Origin: Candidatus Margulisiibacteriota bacterium
Lineage (GTDB): Bacteria > Margulisbacteria > WOR-1 > O2-12-FULL-45-9 > XYB2-FULL-48-7
Direction: 5' to 3'
Assembly: GCA_041661965.1 (NCBI GenBank)
Contig: JBAZTH010000001.1
Location: forward strand, 496,001-560,000
DNA length: 64,000 nt
A program made the position numbers and the translations under genes. Positions 25,783 through 34,896 of this stretch are shown here, piece by piece. The notes below the pieces were generated by a model. The model saw only the letters and a program-made list of their open reading frames with translations, was not told the origin of the DNA and made no database searches. The first letter of the stretch is position 1. Every line of letters begins with the position of its first letter.

Positions 25783-27255
25783 ATGAAATTACTTTTTGTT
25801 TACATGAACGCGACGATGAGGGGGTCGTTTCCGATCGGTCTGACCAATCTGGCAAGTTATTTGAAATCGCTCGGGCATGAGATTGAGATCTTTGATACGA
25901 CCTTTTACCGCCAGTACGCGGAAAAGAACCGGAACAAAGTGGGGGAAAAATTCGGTTTATATAAACCGATCGAAAATCCCGTCGATTTTAAGTATCTCGA
26001 TTCGGATGCCGAGACGGATCTTCTGCGGAAGATCCGGGAATTCAAGCCTGACCTGGTGGGCTTTTCCATCCTTTCGGCTAATTATTATCATGCCATTAAA
26101 TGGTCCCGTAAAATCAAAGAAGTTTTTCCTGGTCTGCCGGTCATTTACGGTGGATTGCATCCTTCGATCTGTCCCGATCAGGTGATCGCCGAGCCGTCGG
26201 TCGATATGATCTGTCTCGGCGAGGGGGAATACGCCCTGGATGAGCTTCTGCGCCGTATTGAAATGAAGCAGGACATCGCGGACGTCAGGAATATCTGGGT
26301 CAAACGGGACGGACATATCTATAAAAATTCTTTGCGAGAACTGATCTCGCTTGATAAGCTGCCTGTTTTGGACTGGAGCCTTTTTTCTGAACAGCACATT
26401 TATGCCCCTTTGAATGGCCGGATGCGCCGGATCGGGTCGGTCGAGTTTAGTCGGGGCTGTCCGTACACATGCAATTACTGTTCGTGTACCGCTTTGCGAA
26501 ATTTAACAGCCCCACAGAAATATTTGCGGCATAAAAGTATTGACCGGGCGATCGAAGACCTGATTATCCTGAAAGAGAAGTATAAAGTTGAGATGTTTTA
26601 CTTTTTAGACGAGACCTTTTTGTCTATGGAGTTGAGTTTATTTAAAGATCTAGCCAAATTATACAAGCGCGAGGTGGGGCTTCCTTTTTACGCGATGACG
26701 CATCCCCACTCTGTTACCGAAGAAAAAGCCAAGATCGTCGATGATATGGGTTGTTATCTGATGACGATCGGGATCGAAGTCGGCAATGAAAAGTTCCGCG
26801 GCGAAGTCCTGAACCGGCGGGTCCCCAATACCAAGATCATTGAGGCTTTTGATATTTTTCATAATAAAACTAAGGTTCTTCCTTCTGCCTTTGCGATGAT
26901 TGGCTTGCCATTTGAAACTCGCGAGCTTATTTTCGACACGATCGAATTATTCCGCCGCTGTAAGCCGGCGACGTATTCGGTCGGGATATTTCAGCCTTTT
27001 ATGGGGTCAAAATTGCGCCAGGTCTGCGTCGATAATGGTTTTTTTGACCCGACCGGCGATACTTATGAGTATCCGAGCGAGACAAGTGTTTTGACCATGC
27101 CCCAGCTGCCGAAGGCGGAGATTGAAAGACTATACCGAACGTTCATGTTATATACCAAAGTAGACAAAGATCTTTTCCCATTGGTGAAAAAAGCCGAAGA
27201 TGACGACGTTTTATTGGCCGAGTTGATCAGTCAGTATCAGCAGGGAAAAAGCTAG
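25783..27255 (+). CDS. Cobalamin-binding-domain radical SAM enzyme (second copy)
   Basis: A 490-residue protein with an N-terminal B12-binding-like domain (IGLTNLASYLKSLGHEIEIFDT near 18-39, VIYGGLHPS near 118-126, LGEGEYALDEL) and a radical SAM core with C226-x3-C230-x2-C233 (RGCPYTCNYC). I use ATG 25783, preceded by AAAGGTGGA. The layout matches the enzyme at 3944, although the sequences are not close. It lies between a methyltransferase and an SpsF-like cytidylyltransferase. C-methylation or another radical modification of a sugar precursor is the leading inference. Confidence 0.84.
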   Translation: MKLLFVYMNATMRGSFPIGLTNLASYLKSLGHEIEIFDTTFYRQYAEKNRNKVGEKFGLYKPIENPVDFKYLDSDAETDLLRKIREFKPDLVGFSILSANYYHAIKWSRKIKEVFPGLPVIYGGLHPSICPDQVIAEPSVDMICLGEGEYALDELLRRIEMKQDIADVRNIWVKRDGHIYKNSLRELISLDKLPVLDWSLFSEQHIYAPLNGRMRRIGSVEFSRGCPYTCNYCSCTALRNLTAPQKYLRHKSIDRAIEDLIILKEKYKVEMFYFLDETFLSMELSLFKDLAKLYKREVGLPFYAMTHPHSVTEEKAKIVDDMGCYLMTIGIEVGNEKFRGEVLNRRVPNTKIIEAFDIFHNKTKVLPSAFAMIGLPFETRELIFDTIELFRRCKPATYSVGIFQPFMGSKLRQVCVDNGFFDPTGDTYEYPSETSVLTMPQLPKAEIERLYRTFMLYTKVDKDLFPLVKKAEDDDVLLAELISQYQQGKS

Positions 27256-27256
27256 C

Positions 27257-27997
27257 ATGAGCAAAGAAATTGTCGGACTTGTTGCGGTCAGGACCGCTTC
27301 CTCTCGGCTTAAAAATAAGGCTTTTAAGCTGTTAAGCGGCAAACCAATCATCGAGATCCTTGTCGACCGGCTTAAAGCCACGCCTTACTTGGACGGGTTC
27401 GTTATCTGTACGACCGCCCTTTCTGGCGACGACGCGATCGAAGAGTTTTGTAAAAAAAAAGGTGTGATCTGCTATCGGGGTGATGACAAGAATGTCTTAG
27501 GCCGCTTTTTGGGCGCGATGGAGCGGATGCCTTCGGATTATGTTGTGCGGATTACCGGAGATAATCCCCTTTCGGACTTTGAGAATATGAAGCTTGCTTT
27601 TGAATATATGAAGGCCAATAACGGCGATTATTCTCGGCCGGTTGGGCTTCCCTTGGGGACAGCCTGCGAAGTGATCAAAACCTCTGCCCTGCGGGAGCTT
27701 AGCCGCCGGACCCTGTCGCACGATCTGACCGAATACATGACCTACTTTTTTGAGATGGCTCCTTTCATTAAAAATACTCTTTATGAAGTAAAACCGGAGC
27801 ATAGATTCCCGGAACTCCGGCTGACCGTCGATTACGAATCGGACTTGATCTTTATCCAGAAGATTTTTGACCATTTCGGCCGGGTCCCATCCCTGAAAGA
27901 AGTAGTCGCGTATTGTAAGACTTTAACGGAATATCCCCGGGTCGTAAATGATCCGGTCGCGGCGGCGGAAATAAAAAACCAGATCAAGTTCAAATAG
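27257..27997 (+). CDS. SpsF/NeuA-like cytidylyltransferase family protein (short form)
   Basis: A 246-residue member of the same SpsF-like family as the protein at 6429 but without its C-terminal extension. The nucleotide loop is VAVRTASSRLKNKA (residues 9-22), RITGDNPL near 98-105 resembles the ITxDxP metal-binding segment, and HRFPELRLTVDYESD is the usual SpsF ending. It probably activates a sugar acid or sugar phosphate with CTP. It starts 1 nt after the radical SAM gene and precedes the third NeuB gene by 10 nt, so the two may act in series. Confidence 0.82.
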   Translation: MSKEIVGLVAVRTASSRLKNKAFKLLSGKPIIEILVDRLKATPYLDGFVICTTALSGDDAIEEFCKKKGVICYRGDDKNVLGRFLGAMERMPSDYVVRITGDNPLSDFENMKLAFEYMKANNGDYSRPVGLPLGTACEVIKTSALRELSRRTLSHDLTEYMTYFFEMAPFIKNTLYEVKPEHRFPELRLTVDYESDLIFIQKIFDHFGRVPSLKEVVAYCKTLTEYPRVVNDPVAAAEIKNQIKFK

Positions 27998-28007
27998 GAG
28001 GCTAATT

Positions 28008-29069
28008 ATGGAAAGAGCGATCAATCTTGGGAACGGCGTTAAACTGGGGGGAGATCACCACTGCGTGATCCTGCTCGATGCCGGCGTTAACCATAACAAT
28101 GATGTCCAGCGGGCCAAAGCGTTGATCAAGACCGCCAAAGAGGGTGGGGCCGACGCGATCAAGTTCCAAACCTACACCGCCGGGGGGATCAGCACCCGGG
28201 AAGCGCCCCGCTACTGGGATTCGAAGCTCGATACCGATGGCGGCGGCAGCCAGTACGACATGTTCAAGAAAGTCGACTCTCTTCCCAAGGACGCTTACTT
28301 CGAACTGAAAGCGTACGCCAAAAAATTGAAGATCGCTTTTTCTTCCTCTCCGTTTGACATGGAGAGCGCGAAGTTCCTGATCAAGCTCGACGTCGATTTT
28401 TACAAGATCGCTTCCGCCGAGGTCCCCAATTTGCCGCTGATCCGGCTGGTCGCCGAGACCGGCAAGCCGATCATCCTCTCGACCGGGGCCTGCACCATCG
28501 GCGAAGTGGAAGACGCTCTGCAGACGATCTATCAGACCGGGAACAAGCAGGTCGCCCTCCAGCACTGTGTTTTAAGTTATCCCTGTAAGGATAAAGACGC
28601 CAACCTGGCCAAAATGCTCCGCTTAAAGCAGATCTTCCCGGAGATCCCGGTCGGTTATTCCGACCACACTCTGGGGAGCCTGATCCCGCTGGCGGCGGTC
28701 GCCATGGGGGCGCGGTCGATCGAGAAACATTACACCGTCGATAAAAGTCTCCCCGACAGTCCAGACCACGGGCTTTCTTTAAGCGCGGAAGAACTGCCGG
28801 AGTTCATGAAAGATGTCCGCCGAATCGAATCGGCGATCGGGACCTCCTTAAGCGGTTATTACGAGGCGGAAGCCAAAGCGCACGCCTTAGCGCGGAAAAG
28901 TATCGTCGCGATCAAGCCGATCAAAAAAGGGACCAAGATTAGCGCATCGATGCTCGCCTGCAAGCGGCCCGGGACCGGGCTCTATCCCCGTTTCCTGGAC
29001 CAGATCGTCGGGCGCGAAGCTAAGGTTAACATTAACGAAGACGAGATCCTTAGTTGGAGCATGATCTAA
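28008..29069 (+). CDS. NeuB/LegI-type nonulosonic acid synthase
   Basis: A 353-residue NeuB-family enzyme. DAGVNHNND at 24-32 corresponds to the EAGVNHNG motif of sialic and legionaminic acid synthases, followed by KFQTYTA (52-58). Later come STGACTIGEVEDAL, GYSDHTLG and EKHYT, all typical of the barrel. A SAF domain closes the protein (ARKSIVAIKPIKKGTKI). It should form a C9 ulosonic acid from PEP and an N-acyl hexosamine. LegB, a NeuA and a nucleotidyltransferase follow, so legionaminate or a relative is the likely product. It has an AGGAGG ribosome binding site. Confidence 0.89.
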   Translation: MERAINLGNGVKLGGDHHCVILLDAGVNHNNDVQRAKALIKTAKEGGADAIKFQTYTAGGISTREAPRYWDSKLDTDGGGSQYDMFKKVDSLPKDAYFELKAYAKKLKIAFSSSPFDMESAKFLIKLDVDFYKIASAEVPNLPLIRLVAETGKPIILSTGACTIGEVEDALQTIYQTGNKQVALQHCVLSYPCKDKDANLAKMLRLKQIFPEIPVGYSDHTLGSLIPLAAVAMGARSIEKHYTVDKSLPDSPDHGLSLSAEELPEFMKDVRRIESAIGTSLSGYYEAEAKAHALARKSIVAIKPIKKGTKISASMLACKRPGTGLYPRFLDQIVGREAKVNINEDEILSWSMI

Positions 29070-29774
29070 GTGAAGGTCAGCGTTATCATAACCAGTTATA
29101 ATTACGGCCAATACTTGAAAGGGGCGATTGACAGCGCTTTGGCGCAAGATTATCCCGATTTTGAGATCTTGGTCGTTTATCGGCCGTCGGGGGACAAGAG
29201 CGAGGAAGTTTTAGCCGGTTATAACGGTCAGGTTAAGATCATCAAGCAGGAGGGGAAAGGGTTGGCGAACGCGAGCAATCTCGGTGTTAAAAATTCCGCT
29301 GGCCAATACTTGATCCGGCTTGATGCCGACGATATCTTTTACCCCGGGATCCTGGCCAAGGAAGCGGCCGTTTTGGATAAAGAGCCGGTCGATTTTGTTT
29401 ATCCCGACTATAATTATTTAATGGAAGAGACCGGCGAGAAAATCCGTAAAACGTTGCCTCCCTTTGATCGCGACGAACTGCTTAGCCGGGGTGATTTTTT
29501 AAGCGGCGGGACGATGTTCCGGCGTTCCCTGTTCGACCGGGTCGGTTTGTATGACGAAAGTTTACCGACTTTGGAGAGCTATGAGTTCATTCTCCGGCTG
29601 ATGAAAAATAAGATCGTTGGCCGGCACCTGGCGGAACCGTTGTTTGAGTACCGGGTCCATGGCGCGAGCATGAGCGATAACACCGAGCTGGTCGAAGCGA
29701 CCGGCCGCCGGATCGCGGCCAAATACGGGCTGGAATATAAGACTGGGGCCAACCATCCGCGGAGGATCAAATGA
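29070..29774 (+). CDS. Family 2 (GT-A) glycosyltransferase
   Basis: A 234-residue GT2 with the N-terminal VSVIITSYNYGQYL nucleotide-binding strand and the metal-binding LDADD near residue 89. The start is a GTG directly after the upstream stop. It is short for GT2, but the closing segment (YRVHGASMS) is the usual one. It sits between a NeuB and a nucleotidyltransferase, unusual company for a GT, and probably adds one of the locus-specific sugars. The donor is unknown. Confidence 0.85.
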   Translation: MKVSVIITSYNYGQYLKGAIDSALAQDYPDFEILVVYRPSGDKSEEVLAGYNGQVKIIKQEGKGLANASNLGVKNSAGQYLIRLDADDIFYPGILAKEAAVLDKEPVDFVYPDYNYLMEETGEKIRKTLPPFDRDELLSRGDFLSGGTMFRRSLFDRVGLYDESLPTLESYEFILRLMKNKIVGRHLAEPLFEYRVHGASMSDNTELVEATGRRIAAKYGLEYKTGANHPRRIK

Positions 29775-30475
29775 TCAAACAAGCCGTGATCATGGCCGGG
29801 GGTGAAGGGGTTCGTTTGCGCCCGTTAACTTACGCGATCCCCAAGCCGCTCCTGCCGCTGCGCGATTACACGGTGATCGAATACATTATTCGCGGCTTAG
29901 CGGAGCAGGGGATCAAAGAGATCTTTATCCTGGTCTTTTATCAGCACGAGAAGTTCCAGGTCTGCCTTGATTATCAAAAGAAGTACGACGTGACCATTAA
30001 ACTGATCAAAGAAGACGCCAAGTCCGGGACGATCGGCGGGATCCACAAGATCCGCGACCTTTTAAGCGGCTCGTTTTTGGTCATTAACGCTGATATCATC
30101 AACCGGGTCGACGTCGCCGCGCTGGCGGCCGGCCACGAAAAGGCGGGGGCCGCTTTGACCCTGGGGGTCAAAGATTACGCCATGCAGGTCCCGTACGGAG
30201 TGGTGGAGAGCGGACCGAATGGCGAGTTCAGCGGTGTGACCGAAAAGCCGACCGAAAATTACCTGATCAGCGCCGGGATCAACATTTTATCGCCCGAAGT
30301 CTTTAAATATATCAACGGCCAGCGGATCGATTTTCCCGAGGTCATTAAGCTCCTGACCGCTGAAGGAAAAAAAGTTATCACCCATAAGATCCAGGGCTTT
30401 TGGTTCGATATCGGCCGGGCCGAGGATTACGAAAAAGCGATCGATCTATTGGAGAAAATAGAAAATGGCAAATAA
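29771..30475 (+). CDS. Sugar-1-phosphate nucleotidyltransferase (PtmE/RmlA-like)
   Basis: A 234-residue nucleotidyltransferase: MAGGEGVRLRPLT at residues 8-20 and PKPLLPL at 25-31. A VINADI segment carries the metal-binding aspartate, and EKPT marks the sugar site. FWFDIGRAEDYEKA near the end is the normal closing motif. In legionaminate pathways a related enzyme (PtmE) makes GDP-GlcN for the GDP-linked route, and here it lies between LegI-like and LegB-like genes. It lacks the N-terminal CBS domains that I recall for PtmE. Nucleotide preference cannot be told. Confidence 0.85.
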   Translation: MIKQAVIMAGGEGVRLRPLTYAIPKPLLPLRDYTVIEYIIRGLAEQGIKEIFILVFYQHEKFQVCLDYQKKYDVTIKLIKEDAKSGTIGGIHKIRDLLSGSFLVINADIINRVDVAALAAGHEKAGAALTLGVKDYAMQVPYGVVESGPNGEFSGVTEKPTENYLISAGINILSPEVFKYINGQRIDFPEVIKLLTAEGKKVITHKIQGFWFDIGRAEDYEKAIDLLEKIENGK

Positions 30476-31337
30476 GCTCTTGATCACCGGGTCCGCCGGC
30501 TTTATCGGCCGGGCGCTGATCGAACGCCTCCGCGCCGAAGCGGTCGAGATCTTTGAATGCGATCTCTCTTTAGGCCACGACTTACTTGACCAGAAACAGA
30601 CGCTGGCCCTGCCGGCGGCGGAGATTGTCGTTCATTTGGCCGCTAACACCAACATTCAGACCGCTTTCGAACAGCCATATCCGATCTACCGGGACAATTT
30701 GCTCGGGACTCTGAATCTCCTGGAATATTGCCGTCTCAATAAAGTAAAGCGGATAATTTATTCCAGCTCCTACGTTTACGGCCAGCCGCAAACCTTGCCG
30801 ATCGACGAAACCCATCCGGTCATGATCAATAACCCTTACGGCCGGAGCAAACTCATGGCCGAACAGCTGGTCACGGCTTACAGCGAAGATTTTGGCCTGG
30901 CCGCTTCCATCCTGCGGAATTTTAACGTTTACGGTCCGGGGCAGAGCCCCCGGTTCCTCCTTCCTTCGATCATTGCCCAGCTCTATTCGGACGCGCCGGC
31001 GATCAAAGTGGCCGATCTTAAGCCGAAGCGGGATTACATATATATAAAGGACGTGGTCGAAGCGATCTGGCGCGCCTGCCAGTCGGCCACTCCCGGCGCG
31101 CGGACCTATAACCTTGGTTGCGGTGTTTCTTACTCGGTCGGCGAAGCGATGGAGTTGATCTTCAAGCTTAGCGGCCGCCGTAAACCGGTTGAATCGGCCG
31201 GGACGACCCGGAAGAACGAGATCATGGACACGGTCGCCGATATTACCCGGGTCCGCCGCGAACTTAACTGGGAGCCGCGCTACGATTTCGCGGCCGGACT
31301 GGCCGATCTTCTAAAAAGCGAAGGACGGATCAAATAA
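30465..31337 (+). CDS. Extended SDR NAD-dependent epimerase/dehydratase
   Basis: A 290-residue extended SDR. GSAGFIG is at 9-15, VVHLAANTN near 57-65, a SSSYVYG catalytic serine region near 101-107, and YGRSK carries the Tyr-x3-Lys pair. RDYIYIKDVVEAIW is typical of UDP/dTDP-sugar epimerases. It overlaps the nucleotidyltransferase gene by 11 nt. It probably acts on the product of that enzyme as an epimerase, dehydratase or reductase. Confidence 0.84.
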   Translation: MANKLLITGSAGFIGRALIERLRAEAVEIFECDLSLGHDLLDQKQTLALPAAEIVVHLAANTNIQTAFEQPYPIYRDNLLGTLNLLEYCRLNKVKRIIYSSSYVYGQPQTLPIDETHPVMINNPYGRSKLMAEQLVTAYSEDFGLAASILRNFNVYGPGQSPRFLLPSIIAQLYSDAPAIKVADLKPKRDYIYIKDVVEAIWRACQSATPGARTYNLGCGVSYSVGEAMELIFKLSGRRKPVESAGTTRKNEIMDTVADITRVRRELNWEPRYDFAAGLADLLKSEGRIK

Positions 31338-32041
31338 TGTACAAAGGCAAAAAAGTTTTAGCGATGATCCCGGCTCGGGGAGGGAATGACGGCTTAAAGA
31401 AGATGAATATGCGCGAGCTTGGCGGAAAGCCTTTGATTTATTACACGATCAAGGCGGCTCAATCATGTGAATTCATTGACCGGTTGATTGTTTCTACTGA
31501 AGATCAGATAATCGCAGACTATTGCCGGTCGCTAGGAGTGGAAGTACCCTTCCTAAGGTCTGGACAACTGACCTCTAACAGTGTTGTTATGGAGCCGATC
31601 ATTGATGAAGCCTTGAATTTCTTTAAAACGAAAGGGGAAAAATTTGATATTCTAATAAATCTTTATCCCAACGCCCCTTTTAAAGATAAAGAACTGATCC
31701 GGGATTTTGTCGATAAAGTCCAGGATTACGACCTGGTGATCCCATTATTTGGACATCGGAATTATTTTTGGGAAGAGACCAAGGCCGGGCTGAAACTGAT
31801 GATCGACAAAAAACGAACGACCAGGCAACAGACGATCAAAAAGTTTGAGGAACTGGGCGGGATCTACGCATATAATTTGGGGAGCGAGCGGTGGCGTGGT
31901 GGTCCGGGGGCGAAGGTCGGTTACCGCGAGTTGGATTTTCACGATTCCCGGATGGTCAATTCGATTTACGACTTGATCATCCTTGACCGGTTGGTTCGGC
32001 TCCCTAAAAGTTTGATCAGCGATTTGTTGAAAAATGAATAA
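31337..32041 (+). CDS. NeuA/LegF-type CMP-nonulosonate cytidylyltransferase
   Basis: A 234-residue CMP-acylneuraminate synthetase-family protein. The nucleotide-binding loop MIPARGGNDGLKKMN is at residues 9-23, compared with the usual ARGGSKGxxxKN. ILINLYPNAPFKD corresponds to LQPTSPLR of characterised enzymes. It begins on the last base of the preceding gene. The sequence is somewhat AT-richer than its neighbours. It is the natural CMP-activating partner of the NeuB/LegI-type enzyme at 28008. Confidence 0.85.
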   Translation: MYKGKKVLAMIPARGGNDGLKKMNMRELGGKPLIYYTIKAAQSCEFIDRLIVSTEDQIIADYCRSLGVEVPFLRSGQLTSNSVVMEPIIDEALNFFKTKGEKFDILINLYPNAPFKDKELIRDFVDKVQDYDLVIPLFGHRNYFWEETKAGLKLMIDKKRTTRQQTIKKFEELGGIYAYNLGSERWRGGPGAKVGYRELDFHDSRMVNSIYDLIILDRLVRLPKSLISDLLKNE

Positions 32042-32057
32042 AGAAGGAGCAATGACG

Positions 32058-33050
32058 ATGAATTTAAAAGAAAAAAAAGTTTTGGTGACCGGAGCGGAAG
32101 GTTTTATCGGCAGTCATCTGGTCGAACGGCTGATCGCGCTGGGGGCCGATGTCAGGGCGTTTGTCCTTTATAATTCTTTCAATAACTGGGGTTGGCTGGA
32201 CACTTTGCCGAAAGCGGAACTGGCCAAGGTCGAGATCTTTACCGGCAATATCTGCGAAGCGTACAATGTTCGTCAGGCAATGAAAGATGTCGACGTTGTT
32301 TTTCACCTGGCGGCGCTGATAGCTATCCCTTATTCTTATTACTCCCCCGAATCTTACGTTTCGACGAATGTCATGGGGACGCTCAACGTCTTGCAGGCGG
32401 CGCGCGACCAAAAAGTTGCCAAATTTGTCCACACTTCGACCAGCGAAACTTACGGGACCGCCATTTACGTGCCGATCGATGAAAAGCATCCGCTTCAGGG
32501 TCAGTCGCCTTACTCGGCCTCCAAGATCGGAGCCGACATGATCGCCGAAAGCTTTTACCGCTCTTTCAATCTGCCGGTGGCGACCTGCCGGCCGTTCAAT
32601 ACTTACGGCCCGCGGCAATCGGCCCGGGCGGTCATTCCGACGATCATCAGCCAGATCGCGGCGGGGGCGAAAAAGATCAAGCTCGGTTCGCTCTCCCCGG
32701 TCCGCGATCTGACCTACGTTAAAGATACTGTCGAAGGCTTCGTCAAAATCGCCGAGAGCGAGAAGAGCAACGGCGAAGTGATTAATCTTGGAGTCGGGAG
32801 CGGAGTGACGGTCGGGGAATTGGCTGACAAGATCATTAACTTAATGGGGACAAAAGTCGAAATTATCAGCGACGAACAGCGGGTCAGGCCAGTTAAGAGC
32901 GAAGTCATGAAGCTGATCAGCAACAATAAGAAAGCGCTGGAACTTACCGGCTGGCAGCCAAAAACTTCGCTGGAGAACGGGTTGAAAGAGACGATCGATT
33001 TTATCGCTAAAAATCTCGACCGGTATAAACCGGATATCTATAACTTATAG
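32058..33050 (+). CDS. legB: LegB-type NDP-GlcNAc 4,6-dehydratase
   Basis: An extended SDR of about 330 residues. GAEGFIG is at 12-18 and the LegB-typical LYNSFNNWGWLD at 37-48, with TSTSETYG and YSASK (Y152, K156) as catalytic motifs. LegB makes the 4-keto-6-deoxy intermediate of the legionaminic acid pathway from an activated GlcNAc. Of the in-frame ATGs at 32034, 32052 and 32058, the last has the best spacing (8 nt) from the AAGGAG at 32044-32049. No LegC aminotransferase follows, so PseC or an enzyme elsewhere would have to act next. Confidence 0.86.
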   Translation: MNLKEKKVLVTGAEGFIGSHLVERLIALGADVRAFVLYNSFNNWGWLDTLPKAELAKVEIFTGNICEAYNVRQAMKDVDVVFHLAALIAIPYSYYSPESYVSTNVMGTLNVLQAARDQKVAKFVHTSTSETYGTAIYVPIDEKHPLQGQSPYSASKIGADMIAESFYRSFNLPVATCRPFNTYGPRQSARAVIPTIISQIAAGAKKIKLGSLSPVRDLTYVKDTVEGFVKIAESEKSNGEVINLGVGSGVTVGELADKIINLMGTKVEIISDEQRVRPVKSEVMKLISNNKKALELTGWQPKTSLENGLKETIDFIAKNLDRYKPDIYNL

Positions 33051-33061
33051 GAGGAACCATC

Positions 33062-33847
33062 ATGTCCAAACCGAAAGTCGTGATCCTGTGCGGCGGCAAA
33101 GGGACCCGGATGAGGGAAGAGACCGAAGTGCGTCCCAAGCCGCTGGTCGAGATCGGCGGCCGGCCGATCCTCTGGCACATCATGAAAGGCTATGCCTACT
33201 ATGGCTTTAACGAGTTTGTTCTCTGTCTCGGCTACAAGGGGGGGATGATCAAGGATTATTTCTACCACTACAACGTTCTGATGAACGATTTTACCATCAG
33301 GCTTGACGGCAAGCGGGAAGTGACCTACCACAACCAGGCCGACGAAGTCGACTGGAAAGTGACCCTGGTCGATACCGGGCTCAACGCTCTCAAAGGGGCC
33401 AGGATCAAGCAGATCGAAAAATATATCGACGGCGACCAGTTCCTGCTGACCTACGGCGACGGGATCGCCGATGTCGAGGTTAACGACCTGATCGCCTTTC
33501 ATAAAAAACATGGTAAAATTGGGACGTTGACTGGTGTCCGCCCGCCTTCCCGTTTTGGCGACCTGATCGTTGAGAACGGGCAGGTGAAGAAATTCACCGA
33601 AAAGCCCCAGGCCTCGGCCGGCCTGATTAACGGCGGTTATTTTGTCCTCAACCGGAAGATCTTCGATTACCTGACGACCGATGAGGATTGCGACTTTGAA
33701 ATGGGGGCGTTGGAAAAACTGGCGGAAGAGAAGCAGCTGATGGTTTACGACCACAAGGGGTCATGGGAATGCATGGACACGGTCCGGGAAACAGAGCACC
33801 TGAACAACCTGTGGCAGAACAATAAAGCGTTTTGGAGGAAATGGTAA
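33062..33847 (+). CDS. rfbF: Glucose-1-phosphate cytidylyltransferase
   Basis: A 261-residue RfbF. CGGKGTRMREETEVRPKPL is at about residues 10-28, GRPILWHIMKGYAYYG matches the RfbF signature closely, and TYGDGIAD carries the metal-binding aspartate. It forms CDP-glucose, the entry to CDP-dideoxy and CDP-6-deoxy sugars. It has a GGAGG ribosome binding site and overlaps the next SDR by one base (TAATG). The expected RfbG CDP-glucose 4,6-dehydratase is not recognisable next to it. Confidence 0.92.
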   Translation: MSKPKVVILCGGKGTRMREETEVRPKPLVEIGGRPILWHIMKGYAYYGFNEFVLCLGYKGGMIKDYFYHYNVLMNDFTIRLDGKREVTYHNQADEVDWKVTLVDTGLNALKGARIKQIEKYIDGDQFLLTYGDGIADVEVNDLIAFHKKHGKIGTLTGVRPPSRFGDLIVENGQVKKFTEKPQASAGLINGGYFVLNRKIFDYLTTDEDCDFEMGALEKLAEEKQLMVYDHKGSWECMDTVRETEHLNNLWQNNKAFWRKW

Positions 33848-34896
33848 TGAAAGTACTGGTTACCGGGAATAACGGTTACATCGGGAACGTTATGTGTCCC
33901 ATGCTCATCGAGCAGTGTTTTGAGGTTGTCGGCCTCGACTCAAATTATTTTGACGACTGCGAGTTTGAAAAAAGAAAAGCCAAGGTCCGGCAGATCGTCA
34001 AAGATATCCGCCAGATTGACGCGGCCGATTTCCAGGGAATTGACGCTGTTATCCACCTGGCCGGCCTCTCCAACGATCCGATCGGCGAGCTGAACCCGGG
34101 AATTACCGAGGTCATTAATCTTGATGCTTCGGTCAAATGCGCCCGGCTGGCCAAACAGGCCGGGGTCAAACGGTTTGTTTTCGCTTCTTCCTGCAGCGTC
34201 TACGGGATCGCGGAAGAGGGGAAAGCGATCGACGAAACCGGCGCGCTCAACCCGGTAACCGCTTACGCCAAATCGAAGATCGGGACCGAGCAGGGGGTTG
34301 CGCCGCTGGCCGACCAGAATTTTTCGCCGGTTTTTATGCGCAACGCCACCGTTTACGGCGCGTCGCCGCTTCTCCGCCTCGACCTGGTCGTTAACAATTT
34401 GACCGCCTGGGGTTACACCGCCAAGAAGATCAAGATCATGAGCGACGGCTCTCCCTGGCGGCCGCTGATCCACATTCAGGATTTCAGCCGCGCTTTTATT
34501 GCCGCCCTGAAAGCCCCCCAAGAGCTGGTCCACAACCAGGTCTTCAACGTCGGCCAGAACAGCGAGAATTATCAGGTTAAGGACCTGGCCGACGCGGTCA
34601 AAAAGGTCATCCCCGGCTGCAGCGTCGAATATACCGGCGAACATGGGGCCGATACCCGGACCTATAAAGTTGATTTCACTAAGATCAACACCGTTTTAAA
34701 AGATTACTTTAAGCCGACCTGGAACGTTTTGAAAGGGGTCGAAGAACTTTACGCCGCCTACCAGCGGAACCACCTTGATCTCAAAGCTTTCGAAGGGGAG
34801 AAGTTTATCCGCCTCAAGCACCTGGCCCTGCTGCAGAAAGAAGGCTGGCTCGACAAAGATTTTTATTGGACGAAAAAAGGAGGAAATCATGATTGA
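33847..34896 (+). CDS. NAD-dependent epimerase/dehydratase (SDR) linked to rfbF
   Basis: A 349-residue extended SDR. GNNGYIG is at 7-13, HLAGLSNDP follows the NAD site, FASSCSVYG is the serine region and AYAKSK the Tyr-x3-Lys motif. NATVYGASPLLRLDLVVNNL is characteristic of a group often found beside RfbF and RmlC-like genes. ATG 33847 is chosen, with GGAGG about 8 nt upstream; the earlier TTG and ATG in the same frame lie inside the ribosome binding region. It may dehydrate, reduce or epimerise the CDP-sugar made by RfbF, and could stand in for RfbG. Confidence 0.84.
   Translation: MKVLVTGNNGYIGNVMCPMLIEQCFEVVGLDSNYFDDCEFEKRKAKVRQIVKDIRQIDAADFQGIDAVIHLAGLSNDPIGELNPGITEVINLDASVKCARLAKQAGVKRFVFASSCSVYGIAEEGKAIDETGALNPVTAYAKSKIGTEQGVAPLADQNFSPVFMRNATVYGASPLLRLDLVVNNLTAWGYTAKKIKIMSDGSPWRPLIHIQDFSRAFIAALKAPQELVHNQVFNVGQNSENYQVKDLADAVKKVIPGCSVEYTGEHGADTRTYKVDFTKINTVLKDYFKPTWNVLKGVEELYAAYQRNHLDLKAFEGEKFIRLKHLALLQKEGWLDKDFYWTKKGGNHD

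Noticed and set aside
33038..33754. 238-codon minus-strand frame over rfbF
   Set aside because: Mirror of rfbF, which has full family motifs and a strong ribosome binding site.
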